Of a DNA stretch of 5,095 nucleotides, positions 1 through 5,095 are shown piece after piece. Each line of letters starts with the position of its first letter. Within the stretch, counting starts at the first letter, position 1. This stretch comes from GCA-002701945 sp964442015 (GTDB lineage Bacteria > Fidelibacterota > Marinisomatia > Marinisomatales > TCS55): contig CAYTYA010000104.1 in NCBI GenBank assembly GCA_964442015.1, positions 1-5,095 of the forward strand. Direction: 5' to 3'. A model generated the notes under the pieces. The model did no database searches. It was not told the origin of the DNA and saw only the letters and a list, made by a program, of their open reading frames with translations. The translations under genes were made by a program, and so were the position numbers.

Positions 1-3000
1 TGTGGGATGAAGTAGTGTCTGTCAAAGATATCGTTGTCAACTTTGGTAAAACCTTGAAACTTGAGAATGTTTCTTTGACCTCACAAGGCTTTATGGAAAT
101 TCGTGGAGAAACTCGGTGGATAAATTCTACAGTTTATCATACTCAGGATACGAATGGTGATAATATTTCATTGTATAGTACACTTAGAATTATTAATTCT
201 GACTTAACTCTTAACTCCTTACAGGAGAATAGCGAAAAAACAGCTAATTGCTTAGATCTGAACAAAGATTCTATTTTGATAGTCAGAGATTATGACCTTG
301 ATCCAACAACAACCAATGATCGCTCTATGATTAGTTCTGATGTAACAGGCAAAGGGAATTTTACAGAAAAATTAAATTACACTGTACAAGTAGGTAGACT
401 GAAGACTGATGGTTATGGTTCAGGTGGTGGAATCAGTAATACCAAAGTAATCGTTGAAAATTCAGATTTTGAATACATTAAAGCGCTTAGGTTTACAGGT
501 GAGGGTTCATACATATCAAACTCTACCTTCAATTTTATAGGTGGAATCAATGTGGCTTTAGATGATTTTGTTTTTGTGAACAATACAATTCAAAATAGTT
601 ACATATTCAATATAGATGTCTTACTTCATGGTGATAATGGTATACTGAATGATAATAATCTAATAAATGGTTCAGGAGGAATTTGGATTTCTGGAAGTTT
701 TAATGTGATTGATGGGAATAAATTTCTAGATTATTATTACAAAGGTGTGGGAGGTGATGCCACTTTCTCCTTATCAAGTGGCAGTACAAATAATACGATT
801 ACGAATAATTTATTCAAAAACATAACTGATTTTCATGCAATGTATTTGGCATCTTCTGACGATAATAATATTGCAAATAACGTATTTATGAAAGCAGGGA
901 TAGGATGGCACACTATAATTGACAGGAGTGGATATCGTAATAATTATAACAATAATTCTTTCAACCAATGTTCGGGAGAAAATCGTGATGAAGAACCATG
1001 GTATCAAACATGCATAGTTTTCTTTTTTTGGTCATACCCAGATGATTATTATGGAGGTGAACATATTATTGAAAATAACACTTTTTATGATTTTAATTCA
1101 GCTATAAGGTTTTTATCATACCAAAATAACAATACTGTTCAAAATAATAATTTCGATAATGGTTTCCATGGTATTGGATTATGGAATTGGCCAGATGGAG
1201 GAAATATAGCCCCCTCTGGTAATTTATTTTATAATAATACCATTAACAATACAGTATATGCTATAGCTCTGGATTGGCACTACATGGGTTTTCCTGGAAA
1301 AGATAATCATATAATTTCAAATAATATTACAAATACAGAAGGTAAAGCTATAACTATTTGGAGTGTTTATCAAAATTTTACAATTGAAAATAATTACATT
1401 GATAATGCAACTATGGGTATATGGATATTTGATGATGGCTATGGGGATATAGCCAATGGAATTGTATCTAATAATATCCTGAATAATATACTGTATAACG
1501 GAATCTCTGCATATACAGAATGGGGTTCTGCTTTTACAATTGACAATATACATGTAACCAATAATTTTGTTCATTCAACAGAAGGTGCAGGCATAATGTT
1601 CAGAGATGTAGAAGAAGGATATATAGCAAATAATACAATACAAACCAATATAAGTCAAGATTCACAATTATCAGGTATTTATGCATACTATATTCCAAAA
1701 ACTATAATTAAAAATAATACTTTGAAATCAGCTGTGGGTATTGAAGTAGGGGGCTTTGAAGATAGTACATTCCCTATAATTATTGAGGAAAATACATTAC
1801 ATGTAAATAACTATGGAATTCTGAGTAATAGAACATATAGTAGAATCATCAACAATAACGTAACTGGACTTTGTGTACATGATCGTTGCAATCTCCTTTA
1901 TTTGCAAAAAGTTGCAAATACAGGAATCTTTTCACAAGAGGGAGAGATAGACGTTAGTGGTAATAATATTACTAATTTTAAAGAAGGGATAACTGCGGTT
2001 CTTGCAGTGTTTAATTTGGATAGCAATATTGTGGATTTTTCGGAAATTGCTATAATTGCTAATAATAGCGAAGGTGTAATATCCAATAATCTCATGACAA
2101 ATAGTACTAAAACTGTAAGTTCTTATAAATCAAATATAGATATTTGGAATAATGAGTTCTATGACTTTGAAAAAGCAATATATTTGTTTAATAGTAGTAT
2201 TTTATTAGAGAATAATTTTTTCTCAGAAGGTGACTTCTGTTTAGATATAGTTGATAGTGATTTTACTTTGCAAAATAATGAACTTGATTGTAGAGAAATG
2301 GATTACTTAGTTCGTTATAACTTGCGAATTAATATAGCAGATGAGCAAGGTACAGGTTCAAGAGAACATAATTTTGAAATTGAAAATTCTCTTGGTGATA
2401 AGGTGATAGAGTCACGGACAAACAACTATGGTTTTTCTGATTATTTTATAATCGATGTGATTAGCAAGGTTGCTGATGAAAATGAAATCAATTATAATCC
2501 TCTTAAAATAAGTTATTACAATAACAATATTTTAGTGGAAAAATATATATATCTTTCTTACAACCACACATACCTTGCAATAATAGATACAACGTCACCA
2601 GAATCTGAAATAATACCTGGAGTGGGATTGGTAAAAACCGATTTAGTTGACTTAGAAATAATACTTTTGAAAGAAAATAATGATTTCAAGGAATTTGTTA
2701 TTGAGTACATCGTTAATGAAGAATTTGCTGAATGGGAAGTATATGGTATATTTAATGAATCAATTGTAACTTTCCAAGGAGAAGATGGAAAGGAATATCG
2801 TTTTAGATCATTAGCTAGAGATATCTTTGGTAACACGGAAGTTAAAAACAATTATGAATACCAAGTCAAAATAGATACTTCTATCCCGGAAACAGAAATT
2901 TTAAACTTCGAGGAAGATTATTACTACATAGGTAACACAAATATTGAATTATCATGGTATAATAATGCGCAGGATATTGCGTATAACAATCTCTTGGTTG

Positions 3001-5048
3001 AATACTCAAATTTTACTAACATTAATGGCGACCCAAATTCCGTTACTTGGCTAGAAGTAGATTCTATTAACATATATGGAGAGAATCGATATGTTTATGA
3101 ATTTGATAATATAGGTCATTATGGCTTTACAATAATTGGGATAGACTATGCAGGAAATATTGAGAGTAAAGAAGAATTTGATGTCATTATGAACTATGCA
3201 TCTAAAGTAGATACTATAGCATTTTCAGATGTGCCCTCCAGGTGGGGATACAATAGTTTAGATATTTCTGTTGAAACAAGTGATCTAAATCTTGATTATG
3301 AACTTTACATTGCAATCCAAAGTATTGAAGAAGGAAATAATTTATTAACTTGGTATCTATTGCCTCATGAAGTGACTAATAATTTGCTTCAATTACAGGA
3401 TTTACAAGATACTACTCGATATTTCATATATGCTAAAAGTAGGGACCTTGCAGGGAATATAGAAAATCCACTGAATACATTAGAGTACTTTAGTTCAAAC
3501 GGACAATATGATCAAAGTTTTGAACTAAAATACACGCCAGTTACAAATGAAATTCATACTTTTCATGTGACTATAGATAATGATCTTGATGGAACTTATG
3601 AAAAAGAATTAGTGCGTGGGTTTAATAGTAAAAAGTTGTTAGTTGATGAATATTACTTGGATATAACAAATAAAACTATAAGATTTGGTGGTACTTCTAA
3701 TGGGGGCTTTATTCCTACAGAAGATATAAATGATATTCAAAATATAAAAGTAGAATATTCAGGTGTCCATCTGATTTTTGAAGTATATACTGAAAACCCT
3801 TTGAAGGCAACAGATGTTTCTATATCACATACTAATTCTACAGAATTAATTTTAGGATTTATCATTCCTGAAGATTCAACAATTTGTAAAGTACAAATGG
3901 TTGCAGATAAATTGCCCGAAACAGATGCAGGATGGTTTACACAAGAAATCCTTAGTGTGCAAACCGGCACACCTTGTAATCAAGGATATTATGAATGGCA
4001 CCATAAAAATCCCAGCCCAGATAGAGAATATTTTTATAGGGTCACTATAGAGGATGAATTTGGTCACGAAAGTGCTTCAAATAATGAATCTGTTATAATG
4101 GAAGATGTTGTTAAATTATATAGGTCTACAGATGAAAGTTCGAATCAGTATGGTATGAAAGAAATATTACCTGCAACGATTGGTGTAAGCTTGTTATTTT
4201 TGCTGTTTGGTGGAGTTTTACTTTATAGAGGTAGAAATAATGAGGAATTGGATGAAAATGTATCTGTAATAGAATCTAAACCTGTGGCCAAATACAAGGT
4301 AGAGGAATTATATCTAATTTACAAAGATGGACGACTTCTTAGAAATGTCAGCGCTGTTGAAGTTAAAACAGACACTGATATTATGAGTGGGATGTTGACT
4401 GCAATTAATGATTTTGTACAAGACTCTTTTCAAACAGAAGGAGATCTAGGTTCTATAGATTATGGAAATAATAAAATTATACTCCAGAGAGGCGAACATT
4501 CTTATCTTGCAGCTGTAATTTATGGAGAAATAGATAATATGTTTAAAGGGAAAATGATTAATGCTGTCAGAGCTGTAGAAACAATTAATCCAAACCTTGC
4601 AAACTGGGATGGAGATAGTGCTAGCATAAAACAGGTAAAACCTTACCTTGATCCAATTATCAATGAAACAATCACATCTACCAGGGAGATGGTTGATAAT
4701 TACTTCACCGAAAAAGAAATTGTAATTACAACAACTCATGAGAAATTTGGAACAAATCTTGATTTAAACATTCATATCAGTAATTATTCTTCTGAAACAA
4801 TAAGCGCCTGTAAAATTAGTCCTGAGTTTAACAGTAACATATTAAATCTGACAGGAATTGAACCTGATATATTCTATTCATTTTCAGATAATTCATTTAT
4901 CGTAGGTGACCTTTCATCATACAATGAAATACAGTTTAAATTGAGGATGCAAGTAAAAAGTGCAGGAGCAACCGTAGTAGAAATAAAAATGAAATATGAA
5001 CAAAAAGGAAGAGAAGGGTTGACTAGTTCAAGAGTTGAGTTAGCTTAA
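1..5048 (+). CDS. Giant archaeal-type surface protein: beta-helix/Ig-like ectodomain, one membrane span, longin-like cytoplasmic tail (5' partial)
   Basis: I see one uninterrupted frame ending at TAA 5046-5048. A GTG at base 15 could start it, but the frame is open upstream to the window edge (codons for W-D-E-V at 3-14). No signal peptide follows the GTG, so I treat the gene as 5'-truncated. Domains, numbered from that GTG: beta-rich lead-in 1-140; Asn-ladder parallel beta-helix about 143-760 (NosD/PbH1 type); regulatory-like beta-sandwich 762-858; three Ig/FN3-like modules 859-1160; beta domain with a calcium-loop-like motif 1165-1258; FN3-like domain 1262-1362; membrane span 1385-1404 followed by RGR; longin-like domain 1427-1546; terminal beta-sandwich 1568-1677. 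Topology should be N-outside, C-inside. The role is inferred to be cell-surface recognition, adhesion or carbohydrate binding, with a tail that could contact cytoplasmic partners. I see no catalytic motif. The ectodomain is Asn-rich with about 33 N-x-S/T sequons. Reading frame and topology are well supported; function is unknown. Confidence 0.93.
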   Translation, partial: WDEVVSVKDIVVNFGKTLKLENVSLTSQGFMEIRGETRWINSTVYHTQDTNGDNISLYSTLRIINSDLTLNSLQENSEKTANCLDLNKDSILIVRDYDLDPTTTNDRSMISSDVTGKGNFTEKLNYTVQVGRLKTDGYGSGGGISNTKVIVENSDFEYIKALRFTGEGSYISNSTFNFIGGINVALDDFVFVNNTIQNSYIFNIDVLLHGDNGILNDNNLINGSGGIWISGSFNVIDGNKFLDYYYKGVGGDATFSLSSGSTNNTITNNLFKNITDFHAMYLASSDDNNIANNVFMKAGIGWHTIIDRSGYRNNYNNNSFNQCSGENRDEEPWYQTCIVFFFWSYPDDYYGGEHIIENNTFYDFNSAIRFLSYQNNNTVQNNNFDNGFHGIGLWNWPDGGNIAPSGNLFYNNTINNTVYAIALDWHYMGFPGKDNHIISNNITNTEGKAITIWSVYQNFTIENNYIDNATMGIWIFDDGYGDIANGIVSNNILNNILYNGISAYTEWGSAFTIDNIHVTNNFVHSTEGAGIMFRDVEEGYIANNTIQTNISQDSQLSGIYAYYIPKTIIKNNTLKSAVGIEVGGFEDSTFPIIIEENTLHVNNYGILSNRTYSRIINNNVTGLCVHDRCNLLYLQKVANTGIFSQEGEIDVSGNNITNFKEGITAVLAVFNLDSNIVDFSEIAIIANNSEGVISNNLMTNSTKTVSSYKSNIDIWNNEFYDFEKAIYLFNSSILLENNFFSEGDFCLDIVDSDFTLQNNELDCREMDYLVRYNLRINIADEQGTGSREHNFEIENSLGDKVIESRTNNYGFSDYFIIDVISKVADENEINYNPLKISYYNNNILVEKYIYLSYNHTYLAIIDTTSPESEIIPGVGLVKTDLVDLEIILLKENNDFKEFVIEYIVNEEFAEWEVYGIFNESIVTFQGEDGKEYRFRSLARDIFGNTEVKNNYEYQVKIDTSIPETEILNFEEDYYYIGNTNIELSWYNNAQDIAYNNLLVEYSNFTNINGDPNSVTWLEVDSINIYGENRYVYEFDNIGHYGFTIIGIDYAGNIESKEEFDVIMNYASKVDTIAFSDVPSRWGYNSLDISVETSDLNLDYELYIAIQSIEEGNNLLTWYLLPHEVTNNLLQLQDLQDTTRYFIYAKSRDLAGNIENPLNTLEYFSSNGQYDQSFELKYTPVTNEIHTFHVTIDNDLDGTYEKELVRGFNSKKLLVDEYYLDITNKTIRFGGTSNGGFIPTEDINDIQNIKVEYSGVHLIFEVYTENPLKATDVSISHTNSTELILGFIIPEDSTICKVQMVADKLPETDAGWFTQEILSVQTGTPCNQGYYEWHHKNPSPDREYFYRVTIEDEFGHESASNNESVIMEDVVKLYRSTDESSNQYGMKEILPATIGVSLLFLLFGGVLLYRGRNNEELDENVSVIESKPVAKYKVEELYLIYKDGRLLRNVSAVEVKTDTDIMSGMLTAINDFVQDSFQTEGDLGSIDYGNNKIILQRGEHSYLAAVIYGEIDNMFKGKMINAVRAVETINPNLANWDGDSASIKQVKPYLDPIINETITSTREMVDNYFTEKEIVITTTHEKFGTNLDLNIHISNYSSETISACKISPEFNSNILNLTGIEPDIFYSFSDNSFIVGDLSSYNEIQFKLRMQVKSAGATVVEIKMKYEQKGREGLTSSRVELA
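570..2291 (+). repeat. Protein-level repeat: about 23 degenerate right-handed beta-helix (PbH1/NosD-like) rungs
   Basis: Residues 186-759 repeat a rung of the form hydrophobic-x-hydrophobic-x-N-N-x-hydrophobic, then a turn, then G-I-x-hydrophobic. Examples are IIENNTFYDF (351), FTIENNYIDN (455), TIIKNNTLKS (563), IDIWNNEFYD (708) and ILLENNFFSE (729). Most rungs are 19-30 residues, and the stacked Asn pair forms the ladder typical of parallel beta-helices. At DNA level the copies are diverged and appear only as scattered AATAAT-rich stretches, so this is an old protein repeat and not a recent tandem duplication. Beta-helices of this family occur in NosD, in polysaccharide lyases and epimerases, and in archaeal surface proteins. 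Fold confidence is high; ligand or activity is unknown. Residues 143-185 probably form less regular leading rungs. Confidence 0.88.
2298..2588 (+). other. Protein domain: carboxypeptidase-regulatory-like beta-sandwich after the beta-helix
   Basis: Residues about 762-858 leave the Asn-ladder pattern and read as alternating beta strands: LRINIADEQGTGSREHNF, then a strand with SLGDKVIESRTNNYGF, then strands around KISYYNNNILVEKYIYL. The order 'domain start with DxxG, strand, DKV-x-E-x-x-T-N-x-x-G-F' is the pattern of the transthyretin-like/carboxypeptidase-regulatory fold, in which a T-(x)n-G-hydrophobic turn is typical. In archaeal surface proteins such a domain often follows a NosD-type helix and probably serves as a rigid spacer. 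The family call is an inference from pattern alone. Confidence 0.5.
2589..3494 (+). other. Protein domains: three consecutive Ig/FN3-like extracellular modules
   Basis: Residues about 859-1160 hold three beta-sandwich modules that each close with an aromatic strand and a D-x-x-G-N-x-E turn. These are YRFRSLARDIFGNTE (928-942), FTIIGIDYAGNIE (1038-1050) and YFIYAKSRDLAGNIE (1136-1150). The first two are joined by D-T-S-x-P linkers (DTTSPES at 858, DTSIPET at 953). This recurring 'Y-x-F-x-x-x-A-x-D-x-x-G-N-x-E ... D-T-x-x-P' arrangement is common in large archaeal and bacterial surface proteins. The modules probably project the beta-helix away from the membrane. The three copies are only weakly similar elsewhere, so they are not recent duplicates. 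Confidence 0.75.
3507..4100 (+). other. Protein domains: membrane-proximal beta domain with calcium-loop-like motif, then FN3-like domain
   Basis: Residues 1165-1258 are beta-rich and contain the loop D1188-N-D1190-L-D1192-G-T-Y-E1196, a DxDxDGxxE arrangement resembling dockerin/EF-hand-type calcium loops. I see no flanking helices, so it is an isolated loop. Residues about 1262-1362 look like an FN3-like domain: strand DVSISHTNSTELILGF, strand ICKVQMVADKL, and a late strand REYFYRVTIEDEFGHES that carries the usual Tyr-x-Tyr/Phe position. C1291 and C1321 lie in this domain and could form a disulfide. Residues 1363-1384 are a short polar stalk leading to the membrane. Confidence 0.55.
4167..4226 (+). 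other. Single transmembrane segment
   Basis: Residues 1385-1404 (LPATIGVSLLFLLFGGVLLY) are the only long uncharged hydrophobic stretch in the visible protein. It is preceded by a polar, mildly acidic stalk and followed at once by R1405-G-R1407, a positive stop-transfer flank that puts the C-terminal side in the cytoplasm. It is not followed by the chain end, so this is not a PGF-CTERM-type sorting signal; about 270 residues of folded tail follow. Confidence 0.9.
4293..4652 (+). other. Protein domain: cytoplasmic longin/roadblock-like alpha/beta domain
   Basis: Residues about 1427-1546 follow the membrane span after a 20-residue acidic/polar linker. The predicted order by eye is beta-beta (EELYLIYKDGRLLRNV), alpha (DIMSGMLTAINDFVQDSF), three strands (LGSIDYGNN, KIILQRGEH, YLAAVIYGE), alpha (MFKGKMINAVRAVETINP), then a final helix after NWDGD. 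This beta2-alpha-beta3-alpha-alpha order matches longin-type folds. I recall closely similar tails (IYxDGRLI, DI-x-SGML-x-A-x-x-DFV-x-DSF, x-RG, WDGD) in uncharacterised Thermoplasmata membrane proteins. Such folds often bind small GTPases or mediate dimerisation, but no partner gene is visible here. Domain boundaries are good; the fold name is an inference and the function is unknown. Confidence 0.65.
4716..5045 (+). other. Protein domain: C-terminal cytoplasmic beta-sandwich
   Basis: Residues about 1568-1677 alternate strands and loops: EIVITTTHEKFGTNLDLNIHI, then NYSSETISACKISPEF, NILNLTGIEP, SFIVGDLSSYNEIQFKLRM, and TVVEIKMKYEQKGREGLTSS. The 'I-x-N-x-S-x-x-x-I-x-x-x-K-I ... GDL-x-x-x-x-x-I-x-F-K-L' layout resembles Ig-like ear/CARDB-type sandwiches, where a conserved strand precedes a GDL/GNI turn. 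It sits on the cytoplasmic side, which is unusual for CARDB-type modules that are normally extracellular. C1599 is the only cysteine on this side. I can describe the fold class only; I do not recognise a named function. Confidence 0.5.
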
Positions 5049-5059
5049 AGAATAAGTTA

Positions 5060-5093
5060 ATCTCTGTTTTTCTGACCCTTTGTTATCTCTTTT
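5060..5093 (+). terminator. Possible oligo-T (archaeal-type) transcription terminator
   Basis: The bases after the stop are pyrimidine-rich on the + strand, with T-runs at 5067-5071, 5079-5081 and 5090-5093. No stem-loop is apparent. Archaeal RNA polymerase can terminate at such U-rich tracts without a hairpin, so this fits the end of the transcript. The same bases read on the other strand as a Lys-rich open frame, so the T-runs could instead be the tail of a convergent gene. The remaining intergenic bases (5049-5059) show nothing else. Confidence 0.35.
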
Positions 5094-5095
5094 AG

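Noticed and set aside
1023..1029. Run of seven T inside the gene, as a possible frameshift or slippage site or internal terminator
   Set aside because: The frame continues normally for 1,340 residues with consistent domains on both sides, and the run encodes part of the aromatic FFFW stretch. There is no sign of a broken frame.
1317..1574. Minus-strand open frame of 85 codons, and similar ones at 810-1007, 1898-2095, 2558-2851, 3737-3970 and 4446-4739
   Set aside because: All lie inside the long + strand gene, whose frame shows clear domain periodicity. The minus translations are rich in Ile/Cys/Ser and match no pattern I know, as expected for the antisense of AT-rich Asn/Ile codons.
1886..1917. 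Three TTGCAA palindromes within 32 bases (1886, 1902, 1912), as a possible operator
   Set aside because: They lie deep inside coding sequence. TTGCAA/TTGCAAA-like words recur elsewhere in the gene (for example near 2267 and 2574) because of ordinary Leu/Ala/Gln codons.
570..2291. AATAAT-rich stretches as a DNA-level satellite or CRISPR-like array
   Set aside because: Spacing is irregular and copies are not identical. The pattern follows the Asn-Asn of each beta-helix rung at protein level.
570..2291. NosD (nitrous oxide reductase maturation) as the gene identity
   Set aside because: The repeat type is NosD-like, but the protein is several times longer than NosD, has Ig-like modules and a cytoplasmic tail, and no nos neighbours are visible.
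441..2294. Beta-helix as a polysaccharide lyase or mannuronan epimerase
   Set aside because: I see no DPHD-type or other lyase/epimerase catalytic signature. The fold alone does not support an enzymatic call, so I describe it only as possible carbohydrate binding.

Overview
The window is almost entirely one very long, AT-rich (roughly 30% GC by eye) protein-coding gene on the + strand, followed by 47 bases of T-rich sequence. The visible protein is about 1,680 residues and looks like a single-pass surface protein of an archaeon. The archaeal assignment rests on three things: heavy use of ATA for isoleucine; a NosD-type beta-helix followed by Ig/FN3-like modules of the 'DxxGNxE' kind; and a cytoplasmic module (LYLIYKDGRLL, then DIMSGMLTAINDFVQDSF, then an iron-free alpha/beta core ending in NWDGD) that I associate with Thermoplasmata-type Euryarchaeota. 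The lineage is an inference from memory of such proteins, not the result of a search.

Layout, with residues numbered from the GTG at base 15. Residues 1-140 are an N-terminal beta-rich lead-in, cut by the left window edge. Residues about 143-760 are a right-handed parallel beta-helix of about 23 Asn-ladder rungs. Residues about 762-858 resemble a carboxypeptidase-regulatory-like beta-sandwich. Residues 859-1160 hold three Ig/FN3-like modules. Residues 1165-1258 are a beta domain with a DxDxDGxxE calcium-loop-like motif. Residues 1262-1362 are a further FN3-like domain. Residues 1385-1404 are the only convincing membrane span. Residues 1427-1546 form a longin/roadblock-like cytoplasmic domain, and residues 1568-1677 a terminal beta-sandwich.

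Read as a whole, this is a large ectodomain on a membrane anchor with a folded two-domain cytoplasmic tail. That is the design of an adhesin, receptor or carbohydrate-recognition protein rather than a secreted enzyme. The most notable details are an aromatic stripe along consecutive beta-helix rungs (residues 298-503), cysteines that occur in close pairs only on the outside, and a tail whose two folds recall vesicle-coat and longin architecture.

The gene is incomplete at its 5' end: the frame is open to base 1, and no signal peptide, ribosome binding site or promoter is visible. No RNA gene, mobile element, CRISPR array or second convincing gene is present. The 47 bases after the stop are T-rich and may be a terminator, or the tail of a convergent gene.
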